Source: Pseudomonadota bacterium (GTDB lineage Bacteria; Pseudomonadota; Gammaproteobacteria; Steroidobacterales; Steroidobacteraceae). From it: a DNA stretch of 7,793 bases. The position numbers were made by a program, and so were the translations under genes. Positions within the stretch are counted from its first letter, which is position 1. Every line of letters starts with the position of its first letter. Below the pieces are notes generated by a model. The model saw nothing but the letters and a program-made list of their open reading frames with translations. It searched no databases and had not been told where the DNA came from. The stretch lies in the NCBI GenBank assembly GCA_021850555.1, contig JAJZLX010000008.1, positions 1-7,793 of the forward strand. Reading direction: 5' to 3'. Positions 1 through 7,398 of this stretch are shown here, piece after piece.

Positions 1-1
1 G

Positions 2-2767
2 GTGGTGCGCTCGCTGTACGCGGAGCTGCACCGCGGGCAGCCGCCGCACGAGACCATGGATCTCGGCAGCACCCTGGAGCGGGACCTGGGTTTCGACAGC
101 CTTGCGCGGGTCGAGCTGCTGCGGCGGCTCGAGGATCGCTTCCGCCTGAAGCTGCCGGAAGCCACGCTCTCGTCCGCCGACACAGTGCGTGATCTGCTGC
201 GGGCGTGCGGTGCGGCGGAGGCGTCGCTTGCGGCGCCGGTTGCCGCCGCGCCTGGTGTTGTATTCCCGATGCCGCGACCGGCCGGGCGGGCGGGAGTCCC
301 GTCGGCCGCGGCCACCTTGATCGATGTCCTCGACTGGCATGCGGACCGGCAGCCCGAGTCCGTCCATGCCATCGTGATCGTCGACGATGTTCCAACGCCG
401 CTCACTTACGCCGAGCTGCGGCGGGGCGCGCGCTCGGTCGCCGCCGGATTGCTGCGCGCCGGTGTGCAGACCGGCTCGACGGTGGCTCTGATGCTGCCTA
501 CCGGGATCGGCTATCTGCAGGCGTTCTTCGGCGTGTTGCTCGCGGGCGCCGTGCCGGTGCCGATCTATCCGCCGACGCGGCTGTCGCAGCTGGAGGAGCA
601 CGTGCGACGCCATGCGGGCATCCTCACGAGCGCCGGCATCTCAGCCCTGGTCACCTTTGCGCAGGCGCGCGCGGTCGGGCGCCTGCTCGGCTCGATGGTG
701 CCGGGTCTGGAGCACGTGCTGGCGCTCGAAGATCTTCGGGGCGGGGAGGGCCTGCGCGGCACTCCCCGCAGCGTCGGCGCCGGATCGATCGCGCTGCTGC
801 AGTACACCTCCGGCAGCACCGGAGATCCCAAGGGAGTGGTGCTGACGCACGGCGACCTCCTGGCCAACATCCGCGCCATGGGCAAGGCGGGCGAGGTGAC
901 TCACGCCGATACGTTCGTGAGCTGGCTGCCCCTGTACCACGACATGGGATTGATCGGCGCCTGGCTGGGATCGCTGTATTTCGGCTGCACCCTGATCCTC
1001 ATGTCGCCGATGGCGTTCCTGGTGCGGCCCGCCAGCTGGCTTCGCGCAATTCACCACTATCGGGCGACGCTGTCCGGCTCTCCGAACTTCGGCTATGAGC
1101 TGTGCGCGGTCCGGGCGCAGGAGGAGGAGCTGCGCGGCCTCGACCTGTCCTCGTTGCGGATCGCGTTCAACGGGGCCGAGCCGGTCCTTCCCCAGACCCT
1201 CGAGCGGTTCGAGCGGCGCTTTGCGCCGTACGGGTTCCGGCGGGAGGCGATGACGCCGGTCTACGGGCTGGCCGAGGCCGCCGTCGGACTGACGTTTTCT
1301 CCCGTCGGCCGCGGACCGAGGATCGACACCATCGAACGGGCCGCGATGACGGCCGCCGGACGCGCCGTGCCGGTACTCGAGGGCGGAGCCGATACGCAGC
1401 GCATCGTCTCCTGCGGGCGGGCGCTGCCGGGCTACCGCGTGCGCGTCCTGGGGCCGGACGGCTCGGAGGAGCCTGAGCGGATCGAAGGGCGCGTGCAATT
1501 CACGGGTCCTTCCGCCACATCGGGTTACTACCGCAACGAGGCCGCCACGGCGCGCCTGTGCCAGGGCGAGTGGCGGGAGACGGGGGATCGAGGCTACCTC
1601 GCGGACGGGGAGCTGTTCGTGACCGGCCGGGACAAGGACCTCATCATCCGCCGCGGCCGCCATATCTATCCACAGGAGATCGAGGAGGCCGTCGGGGCGA
1701 TCGAGGGCGTTCGCAAGGGGTGCGTCGTTGCATTTGGGTCGAGAGGACCCTCGAGTGCGACCGAGCGGCTCGTCATTCTGGCGGAGACCCGGTACAGCGA
1801 GCCGCACGAGCGCATCGGGCTGACCGCGCGCATCAACGCACGGGTCGTCGACATCGTAGGGGAGCCCCCCGAGGAGATCGTGCTTGTTCCCGCGCACACC
1901 GTGCTGAAAACCTCCAGCGGCAAGCTGCGGCGCGCCGCCACGCGAGCGGCTTACGAGGCGGGCTCCCTCGGACGGGCCCGATCCCCGCTCGTCCTTCAGG
2001 CGCTGCGGCTGAGCGTTGCGGCGGTGGTGCCGCTGTTGCGCCGGTCGCGGCGCCGCGGCGCACAGGTCGCCTATGGCGTGTTTGCCTTGCTCGCGGTCGC
2101 GGCCATCGGCGCACCGGCCTGTCTGGTGTCGCTGCTCGTTCCCAGCCGGCGGCAGGTCCGGGGCCTGGCGCGCTGGGCGGCGAGGTCGATGGTCCGCGCT
2201 TCCCGCATACCCTTGTCCGTCAATCCGATCATGAGCGATCTGAAGCGCCCCCACGTCATCGTCGCCAATCATTGCAGCTACGCGGACGCCATCCTGCTCG
2301 CCGCGCTGCTCCCAACACCTCACCGGTTCCTCGCGACGAGCTGGCTCGCCCGGGTGCCGCTGCTCGGCGCGTGGCTGCGCAGATTGGGCACGGTGTTCAT
2401 CGAGCGCAGCGAGCCGATCGGCAGCGGTGGCGCGAGGGTGAAACCGCCGCTCGATATGGCGGTCGACAGTCTGGTGGTATTCCCCGAGGGCACGTTCACG
2501 GATGTCACCGGGCTGCGTCCCTTTCATCTGGGCGCTTTCGAGCTTGCCGCGGCGGCGCGCGTTCCCGTCATTCCGGTGGCGGTGCAGGGCACGCGCACGA
2601 TCCTTCGGGACGGGCATGTGCTGCCGCGCCGCTGGCCGGTCAGGATCACCGTGGGTGCAGCGCTCGAGCGCAAGAGCACCGAGGACACCTTCTCGGCGGC
2701 GGTGCGGCTGCGTGACGCCGCCCGCGACCACATTCTGCGCTACTGCGGGGAACCCGATCTGGGGTGA
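2..2767 (+). CDS. ACP - fatty acyl-AMP ligase - PlsC acyltransferase fusion (5' end probably outside window)
   Basis: Numbering is from the GTG at position 2. Residues 1-70 are an acyl carrier domain; GFDSL gives the phosphopantetheine serine, S33. Residues about 105-655 are an adenylate-forming ligase: P-loop YTSGSTGDPKG (268-278), WLPLYHDMG (308-316), NGAE (390-393), YGLAE (421-425), TGD (D529), hinge GRDKD (542-546), and SSGK with the catalytic lysine K641. The YPPTR, LYHDMG and SPNFGYELC signatures are those of fatty acyl-AMP ligases, which load acyl groups on a carrier protein instead of CoA. A hydrophobic stretch (about 689-713) follows. Then comes a PlsC domain with NHCSYAD (H757, D762 of HX4D), FIERS (799-803), FPEGT (827-831) and VIPVAVQGTR (856-865). 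I infer that the ligase charges its own carrier domain and the PlsC part moves the acyl chain to a lysolipid at the inner membrane. The carrier domain lacks a few residues of helix 1, so the true start is likely upstream. The ligase assignment is strong; the acceptor lipid is unknown. Confidence 0.9.
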   Translation: MVRSLYAELHRGQPPHETMDLGSTLERDLGFDSLARVELLRRLEDRFRLKLPEATLSSADTVRDLLRACGAAEASLAAPVAAAPGVVFPMPRPAGRAGVPSAAATLIDVLDWHADRQPESVHAIVIVDDVPTPLTYAELRRGARSVAAGLLRAGVQTGSTVALMLPTGIGYLQAFFGVLLAGAVPVPIYPPTRLSQLEEHVRRHAGILTSAGISALVTFAQARAVGRLLGSMVPGLEHVLALEDLRGGEGLRGTPRSVGAGSIALLQYTSGSTGDPKGVVLTHGDLLANIRAMGKAGEVTHADTFVSWLPLYHDMGLIGAWLGSLYFGCTLILMSPMAFLVRPASWLRAIHHYRATLSGSPNFGYELCAVRAQEEELRGLDLSSLRIAFNGAEPVLPQTLERFERRFAPYGFRREAMTPVYGLAEAAVGLTFSPVGRGPRIDTIERAAMTAAGRAVPVLEGGADTQRIVSCGRALPGYRVRVLGPDGSEEPERIEGRVQFTGPSATSGYYRNEAATARLCQGEWRETGDRGYLADGELFVTGRDKDLIIRRGRHIYPQEIEEAVGAIEGVRKGCVVAFGSRGPSSATERLVILAETRYSEPHERIGLTARINARVVDIVGEPPEEIVLVPAHTVLKTSSGKLRRAATRAAYEAGSLGRARSPLVLQALRLSVAAVVPLLRRSRRRGAQVAYGVFALLAVAAIGAPACLVSLLVPSRRQVRGLARWAARSMVRASRIPLSVNPIMSDLKRPHVIVANHCSYADAILLAALLPTPHRFLATSWLARVPLLGAWLRRLGTVFIERSEPIGSGGARVKPPLDMAVDSLVVFPEGTFTDVTGLRPFHLGAFELAAAARVPVIPVAVQGTRTILRDGHVLPRRWPVRITVGAALERKSTEDTFSAAVRLRDAARDHILRYCGEPDLG

Positions 2768-2943
2768 GGTATGATGCTTTGCGCAACCAGGGCGCCGCGC
2801 CGCTCGGGCTCGGCTCAATCCCACATCGATACGCCGGTCGGCCGCCGGCAATACTGCGCAGCCAAGGTCGAGCTGTGTTGATCGCGCCTAGCAAATAACC
2901 TGCCATCCGTCAATTGGTCCGACGCACAGCCGTAATGGGCCGA

Positions 2944-2964
2944 GCCGGTGGCATCATGACCGGC
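2944..2964. repeat. Inverted repeat, operator-like or small hairpin
   Basis: Perfect 6-base arms, GCCGGT (2944-2949) and ACCGGC (2959-2964), flank a 9-base centre that itself contains CAT-C-ATG. It ends 56 bases before the ATG of the acyl-CoA synthetase gene, where an operator or a 5' leader hairpin could sit. There is no T-run, so it is unlikely to be an intrinsic terminator. In DNA this rich in G and C such arms can arise by chance, so the role is a guess. Confidence 0.3.
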
Positions 2965-3009
2965 GTGCAGGATGTCACTCGGCACCAACAAGGGACGCGG
3001 CTCTGCGAT

Positions 3010-3016
3010 GGGGGGG
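3010..3016 (+). promoter_or_regulatory. G-run in ribosome-binding position before the acyl-CoA synthetase
   Basis: Seven consecutive G end 4 bases before the ATG at 3021. This is the only purine-rich stretch at the place where a Shine-Dalgarno sequence is expected, so it probably does that job, although it is not a canonical GGAGG. Runs of this kind are also prone to slippage or sequencing error. Confidence 0.35.
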
Positions 3017-3020
3017 CGTC

Positions 3021-4721
3021 ATGAGCGCCACGAAACGGTTCATCGAGACACGAGACCGGCTGTTGCGGTTGCGGGAGGATCTGGCCGCGGCGCGGCGGGA
3101 ATTCACGTGGCCGCAATTCGACGAGTTCAATTGGGCGAGAGATTACTTCGATGTGATCGCCCGCGACAACGACCGGCCGGCGCTCAGGGTCGTGGATGGT
3201 GCGGGCCATGGCGAGACGCTTTCCTTTGAACATCTCGCCCGCCGCTCCTCGCAGGTGGCCAACTGGCTGTCCGGGCTCGGTGTGGGGCACGGGGACCCGA
3301 TCCTCGTCATGCTCGGGAACGTGACGGCATTGTGGGAGACGATGCTCGCGGCAATCAAGATCGGGGCGGTGATCGTTCCGGCGACCACGCTGCTCGAGCA
3401 CGGGGACCTGGCCGATCGTATCGCGCGGGGCCGCGTCAAGGCGGTCGTGACGCACTCGCGATTGACGGACCGGCTGGACGGAATGGGTGGAGCGCCGATC
3501 CGGATCGCGGTCGGGGAGGAGGTGCCGGGGTGGCTCGATTATGCGACCTCCTGGCAGGCCGAGCGGCGGTTCGTCCCCTCGGTCAACACCAGGGCGGACG
3601 ATCTGCTGTTTCTTTACTTCACTTCCGGAACCACCGCCCGTCCGAAGCTGGTCGCCCACACCCAGGCGAGCTATCCCGTCGGGCATCTTTCGACCATGTA
3701 CTGGCTGGGTTTGAAGCCCGGCGACGTCCATCTCAACTTGAGCTCGCCGGGCTGGGCCAAGCATGCCTGGTCGTGCTTTTTCGCTCCCTGGAGCGCGCAG
3801 GCCTGTGTGCTGGCCTACCAGTACGAGCGGTTCGATCCTGCGGGGCTGTTGGATCAGATCGTCCGCAGCCGTGTGACGACTTTCTGCGCGCCTCCTACGG
3901 TCTGGCGCATGCTGATCCAGCAGGACCTGCGGCGCTGGCCCGTGGCCTTGCGCGAGGTGGTCAGCGCCGGTGAGCCGCTCAACCCGGAGGTCATCGAGCA
4001 GGTTCAACGAGCCTGGGGCCTGACGATCCGCGACGGCTATGGTCAGACCGAGACGACCGCTCAGATCGGCAACTCTCCCGGTCAACCCGTCAAAGCCGGC
4101 TCCATGGGCCGGCCTCTGCCGGGCTATGAGATCGTGCTGCGCGACCCGGAGGGGCGAATCGGGGAGGAGGGCGAGATCTGCATCGATCTCGCGCGGCGTC
4201 CCGCGAGTCTCATGTGCGGATACCTGGACGATCCTGAGCGCACCGCCGAGGTGATGCGCGACGGGTACTACCATACGGGCGATGTGGCCTCGCGGGATGC
4301 CGACGGCTATCTCTCCTACGTCGGCCGGATGGACGATGTGTTCAAGTCGTCCGATTACCGGATCAGTCCCTTCGAGCTCGAGAGCGTCCTGGTCGAGCAT
4401 GCGGCAGTTGTGGAAGCGGCGGTCGTACCGAGCCCCGATCCGATGCGGCTGTCCGTGCCCAAGGCGTTCGTCACGCTGGGAGCTGGGTGCTGCGCCGATG
4501 CGGATACGGCGCGCTCGATTTTCGAGCACGTACGCACGCGGGTTTCCGCCTACAAGCGCATCCGGCGGCTGGAGTTCAAGGCGCTTCCCAAGACCATATC
4601 CGGCAAAATCCGCCGCGTGGAGCTGCGTAACGCCGAACTGGCGCGCGCCTCCGGTGAGCGCAATGCCAACGAGTTCTGGGAAGAGGATTTCTCGGAGTTT
4701 CCGGCCGGACCAAGGCGTTAG
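3021..4721 (+). CDS. Acyl-CoA synthetase (acetyl/medium-chain type AMP-forming ligase)
   Basis: This 566-residue enzyme is predicted to activate a carboxylic acid to its acyl-CoA through an acyl-AMP intermediate in the cytosol. The length is normal for the acetyl-CoA synthetase and medium-chain acyl-CoA synthetase branch. Motifs in order: P-loop YFTSGTTARPK (199-209), SSPGWAKHAWSCFFAPW in the acid-binding region, SAGEPLNPEV, YGQTETT, HTGD, hinge GRMDDVFKSSDYRIS, and PKTISGK with the catalytic lysine K529. The P-loop has Ala-Arg where most relatives have Gly-x before Pro-Lys. The first 45 residues are rich in Arg and Glu and resemble the N-terminal region of medium-chain enzymes. The ATG at 3021 was chosen because similarity to the family begins soon after it. 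The gene ends 15 bases before the FIST gene, suggesting one transcript with it and the kinase. The acid used cannot be read from the sequence; short- or medium-chain or branched acids are plausible. Confidence 0.92.
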   Translation: MSATKRFIETRDRLLRLREDLAAARREFTWPQFDEFNWARDYFDVIARDNDRPALRVVDGAGHGETLSFEHLARRSSQVANWLSGLGVGHGDPILVMLGNVTALWETMLAAIKIGAVIVPATTLLEHGDLADRIARGRVKAVVTHSRLTDRLDGMGGAPIRIAVGEEVPGWLDYATSWQAERRFVPSVNTRADDLLFLYFTSGTTARPKLVAHTQASYPVGHLSTMYWLGLKPGDVHLNLSSPGWAKHAWSCFFAPWSAQACVLAYQYERFDPAGLLDQIVRSRVTTFCAPPTVWRMLIQQDLRRWPVALREVVSAGEPLNPEVIEQVQRAWGLTIRDGYGQTETTAQIGNSPGQPVKAGSMGRPLPGYEIVLRDPEGRIGEEGEICIDLARRPASLMCGYLDDPERTAEVMRDGYYHTGDVASRDADGYLSYVGRMDDVFKSSDYRISPFELESVLVEHAAVVEAAVVPSPDPMRLSVPKAFVTLGAGCCADADTARSIFEHVRTRVSAYKRIRRLEFKALPKTISGKIRRVELRNAELARASGERNANEFWEEDFSEFPAGPRR

Positions 4722-4724
4722 TCC

Positions 4725-4729
4725 GGGAG
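4725..4729 (+). promoter_or_regulatory. Shine-Dalgarno GGGAG supporting a GTG start of the FIST gene
   Basis: GGGAG lies 7 bases before the GTG at 4737, a good distance. An in-frame ATG at 4767 has its own weaker candidate, GGTGG at 4757-4761, 5 bases upstream. Both starts are possible; the GTG adds only ten residues. Confidence 0.45.
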
Positions 4730-4736
4730 CCGCCCG

Positions 4737-5933
4737 GTGACGGTCGGCCCGCCATCGGTGGTCAAAATGAGCGTGCAGCAGCAAGACCCGAAACCCATCG
4801 TGCTGATCAGCACGGAGGCCGCCGGCGAGCAGGCTGCGGCAGAGGCCATTGCTAAGCAGCTGCCGGGCGGGCAGGACGGATTCACGACGCTGTTCTGCTG
4901 CGGTCGGTACGACCTGGGTAGGCTCGGCCACGGCTTGAGCGCGGCAGGTCATGACCGCGTGGTCGCGGCAGCCACCAGCCGCGCGATCGGGCCCACCGGA
5001 TTCCTCGCCAACGGCATCACGGGATTCCATCTGCCGGCCGGCCGCTTCAAGGTGGCGGATGCGCTCATCGAAAATGTCGCCGAATTCGGCCTGCCCGACG
5101 CACGGCATGTAGTCCAGTCGCTGCTGCGCCGCCTGAGACACGCCACGGACGCCGAGTGGCCTCATCTGTTCGCCATGGTTCTGGTGGATGCCGAGCCGAG
5201 GTGCGAGGAGCGGCTGGTCGCCGCGCTCGGCACCGAGCTGGGGGGCGTGCCCCTGGTCGGCGGCTCGGCGGGAGATGTCTACTTCAATCCATTGGGGCAG
5301 ACCACGACCGCAACCCGTGTGCTGCATCAGCGCCGCGCGGTCCGCGGCGGAGCCGTGTTCTGCATCGTCGCCGGGCGCGATCCGGTGCTGGCGCTCAGCC
5401 ATCACAATTTCGTGCCCGGCCGGCGGAGGCTCGTGGTGACCGACGCCGATCCGGACAGGCGGCTCGTGCGAGAGATCGACGGACGAAGCGCCCTGAAGGT
5501 CTACGCCGCGGCATGCGGCCTGAAATCCGTGCCGAAGGACGCTGGCGTCTTTGCCCCCTTCCCCCTGATGATCAAGGTCGGCGGCCAATACTTCCCTCGT
5601 GGTATGCAACGCATTTATGAGGACGGCTCCATGGAATTCGCCTGCGCGATGGAGCCGGGGCTCGTGGTCACCGTTGCGAGGCCGGTGGACATGCTCGAGC
5701 GGTTGACCGGGACCTTTGATACCCTGAGCAAAGCGCTCGGCACCCCGGAGCTCGTCATAGGCTTCGATTGTGCGGCGCGCACGGGGGACATGGAACGGCA
5801 CGGTCTGTCAACGGCCGTCTCCGGACTGTTCGAGAAGCACCGTGTCGTCGGGTTCTCCACGCTTGGAGAGCAATTCAATACCATTCACGTGAACAACTCC
5901 TTCACTTGCCTGGGCGTGGCGCAAAGAAAATAG
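4737..5933 (+). CDS. FIST-domain protein, NosP-like candidate haem/NO sensor
   Basis: The 398-residue product has the FIST_N plus FIST_C architecture (about 35-215 and 220-390). The N-terminal half closes with the typical VGGSAGDVYFNP stretch (G175-D180). The second half begins near LALSHHNF (H222, H223) and contains the family's GFDCAAR and GFSTLGEQ segments. It has no signal peptide or membrane segment, so it should be cytosolic. FIST proteins are ligand-binding sensory proteins. Those encoded beside NahK-type kinases, named NosP, are reported to bind haem and nitric oxide and to modulate the partner kinase. Here a sensorless hybrid kinase starts 13 bases downstream, which supports that role. 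I infer a NosP-type function from domain plus context; haem binding is not proven, and a small-metabolite ligand is the main alternative. The start is GTG 4737 or ATG 4767; the latter gives 388 residues. Confidence 0.88.
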   Translation: MTVGPPSVVKMSVQQQDPKPIVLISTEAAGEQAAAEAIAKQLPGGQDGFTTLFCCGRYDLGRLGHGLSAAGHDRVVAAATSRAIGPTGFLANGITGFHLPAGRFKVADALIENVAEFGLPDARHVVQSLLRRLRHATDAEWPHLFAMVLVDAEPRCEERLVAALGTELGGVPLVGGSAGDVYFNPLGQTTTATRVLHQRRAVRGGAVFCIVAGRDPVLALSHHNFVPGRRRLVVTDADPDRRLVREIDGRSALKVYAAACGLKSVPKDAGVFAPFPLMIKVGGQYFPRGMQRIYEDGSMEFACAMEPGLVVTVARPVDMLERLTGTFDTLSKALGTPELVIGFDCAARTGDMERHGLSTAVSGLFEKHRVVGFSTLGEQFNTIHVNNSFTCLGVAQRK

Positions 5934-5946
5934 CGGCGGGCGAACC

Positions 5947-7353
5947 ATGTCCATCCTCTCCACCCGCCGAAGCTCCAAGCGTGCGGATCTCGAAAGGCGG
6001 CTCGCGCGGCTCAAGGAACAGAATCGGGCGCTCCGAAAGACCGTTCAAGCCCTGATGGCGCGCGTCGAGCGGGAGGTGGACGCGCAAGGTACGTCCTTTT
6101 CCTGGTTCCAGGCCGCGGCAAAGCTCGAGGAGGCCATCCGCCAGCGCACCGAGCAGTACGAGGTCCTCAATGCGCGTCTCTCGCGGGAGCTCGAGTCGCG
6201 GCGCGAGATCGAGCTCGCCTTGAAGCAGGCCAAGCAGCAGGCCGAGCTTGCCGATCAGAGCAAGACCCGCTTTCTCGCGGCGGCGAGTCACGATCTGCGT
6301 CAGCCGCTCAATTCAGCGGTCCTGTTTCTCGAGTCCATCGACGATGACGCCTTGTCGAGCGGGGACCGAGCCTTGGTCCATCGCTCGCGACTGGCGCTCG
6401 CCTCGCTGAACAACCTGTTGGCAACGCTGCTGGACGTGGCGCGGCTCGACTCGGGCGGGATTGAGCCGCAGCTGACCGATTTTCCGGTCTCGACCCTGCT
6501 CGACCGGCTGGGTCCGGAATTCCAGGCGGTGGCGCACGCGGCCGGGATCGAGCTGCGCATCATCGCCAGTCACGCGCGGGTCCATACGGACCTGCGCTTG
6601 CTGGAGACCGTATTGCGGAACTTCATCAGCAACGCCATCCGCTACACTCCTCGAGGCCGGGTGCTGGTGGGATGCCGGCGTCGCCCGGACGGCCTCATGA
6701 TCTGTGTTTACGACACGGGGGTCGGGATCGAGCGCGAGCACCTGGATGCGATCTTCGACCCGTACTACCAAGTCCCGCACAGCACCCGAGGCGATGGCGT
6801 CGGGATTGGACTCGGTCTGTCGATTGTGAGCCGGATCTGCCAGATGCTCTGCCTTCGGCGGGTGCTGCGCTCACGGCCGGGCAAGGGATCGCTCTTTGCC
6901 GTGATCGTTCCCTACGGGGCGGCTTCCGCGGACTCGCCCGAGGATCTCACCTGGCCGGGCGTGCGGCGGACCAAGCGTGGCTCCCGTCCACTGACCGTGG
7001 TCGTCATCGACGACAGCGCCGAGGCCCTGCTCGGCATGTCGGCGGTACTTGAAAAGTGGGGTTGCCGGCCGGTGACGGCGGCCACCGCGAGCGATGCCGT
7101 GGTACAGCTCATATCGGCCGATGTCGAGCCTGACCTGGTGATCAGCGACTATCATCTTGCCGGCGGTCTCAAGGGCGATGCGGCGATCGCGCAGATCCGC
7201 CGGGAATTCGACCGCTCGCCGGTGTCACTGATCATGACCAGCGATCCCGATCCGGCGCTGCGCGAACGGCTTCAAAGGCGCGGGTTCCGGGTGCTCGATA
7301 AACCGCTCAACGTCGCCAAGCTGCGGGCCTTCATTGAGCGCCTGATCGGCTGA
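5947..7353 (+). CDS. Soluble hybrid histidine kinase with C-terminal receiver (NahK/ErcS'-like)
   Basis: The 468-residue kinase starts with about 105 residues of heptad-like, charged coiled coil (RADLERRLARLKEQ, then LEEAIRQRTEQYE) and has no membrane segment or PAS/GAF domain that I can see. HisKA follows with FLAAASHDLRQPL and phospho-accepting H115. HATPase_c shows the N box LRNFISNAIRYT (N229), the G1 box DTGVGI (D256) and the G2 box GDGVGIGLGLS (283-292). The receiver occupies about 350-468, with acidic pair D355/D356, phospho-acceptor D401 in VISDYH, and K452 in LDKPL. All catalytic residues are present. The lack of a sensor domain fits a kinase controlled by the FIST protein encoded 13 bases upstream, as for NosP and NahK. 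The output is probably passed to a separate regulator, for which the convergent LuxR-type gene is the nearest candidate. The start codon has only a weak GGCGGG (5935-5940) upstream. Confidence 0.93.
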   Translation: MSILSTRRSSKRADLERRLARLKEQNRALRKTVQALMARVEREVDAQGTSFSWFQAAAKLEEAIRQRTEQYEVLNARLSRELESRREIELALKQAKQQAELADQSKTRFLAAASHDLRQPLNSAVLFLESIDDDALSSGDRALVHRSRLALASLNNLLATLLDVARLDSGGIEPQLTDFPVSTLLDRLGPEFQAVAHAAGIELRIIASHARVHTDLRLLETVLRNFISNAIRYTPRGRVLVGCRRRPDGLMICVYDTGVGIEREHLDAIFDPYYQVPHSTRGDGVGIGLGLSIVSRICQMLCLRRVLRSRPGKGSLFAVIVPYGAASADSPEDLTWPGVRRTKRGSRPLTVVVIDDSAEALLGMSAVLEKWGCRPVTAATASDAVVQLISADVEPDLVISDYHLAGGLKGDAAIAQIRREFDRSPVSLIMTSDPDPALRERLQRRGFRVLDKPLNVAKLRAFIERLIG

Positions 7354-7398
7354 GACACCCCTCAGCGCGGCCGGCGGGTTCGCCCGGGCGCAAATGCC
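7354..7398. terminator. Convergent intergenic space with short GC hairpin, weak terminator candidate
   Basis: The 45 bases between the two convergent stop codons contain CGGG-TTCG-CCCG (7375-7386), a 4-bp stem closing a TTCG loop, within very GC-rich sequence. No T-run follows on either strand, so intrinsic termination is doubtful. It is reported because transcripts from both sides must end here or overlap. Confidence 0.2.

Larger units (their letters stand above)
2768..3020. other. Intergenic gap, 253 bases, no convincing gene
   Basis: This stretch separates the carrier-ligase-acyltransferase gene from the acyl-CoA synthetase gene. It is long compared with the 13-15 base gaps downstream, so it is the most likely place for the promoter of the three-gene unit starting at 3021. 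I could not find a well-spaced sigma-70 pair; TTGATC at 2878-2883 is a possible -35 box but has no good -10 partner. It holds a short hairpin (GCCGG at 2833-2837 pairing with CCGGC at 2845-2849, no T-run after it), an inverted repeat at 2944-2964 and a seven-G run at 3010-3016. A 36-codon frame at 2771-2881 has no recognisable features. Confidence 0.6.

Noticed and set aside
2833..2849. Terminator after the first gene
   Set aside because: The 5-bp stem with a 7-base loop has no T-run after it and lies 65 bases past the stop codon.
641..2851. A 736-codon open frame on the minus strand under the carrier-ligase-acyltransferase gene
   Set aside because: It is a shadow of a well-supported gene, with low-complexity Arg/Ala/Gly/Pro composition and no recognisable motif.
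2771..2881. Possible 36-codon gene right after the first gene
   Set aside because: It has no family resemblance or hydrophobic pattern, and in GC-rich DNA a short frame like this is expected by chance.
2949..2964. Sigma-54 promoter (TGGCA at the -24 position)
   Set aside because: TGGCA is present at 2949-2953, but the -12 element at the required spacing reads CCGG and lacks the essential GC.
2910..5801. A 963-codon open frame on the minus strand covering the synthetase and FIST genes
   Set aside because: It is antisense to two genes with clear family motifs. Its translation is rich in Arg, His, Pro and Gln without any domain, as expected from the opposite strand of GC-rich coding DNA.
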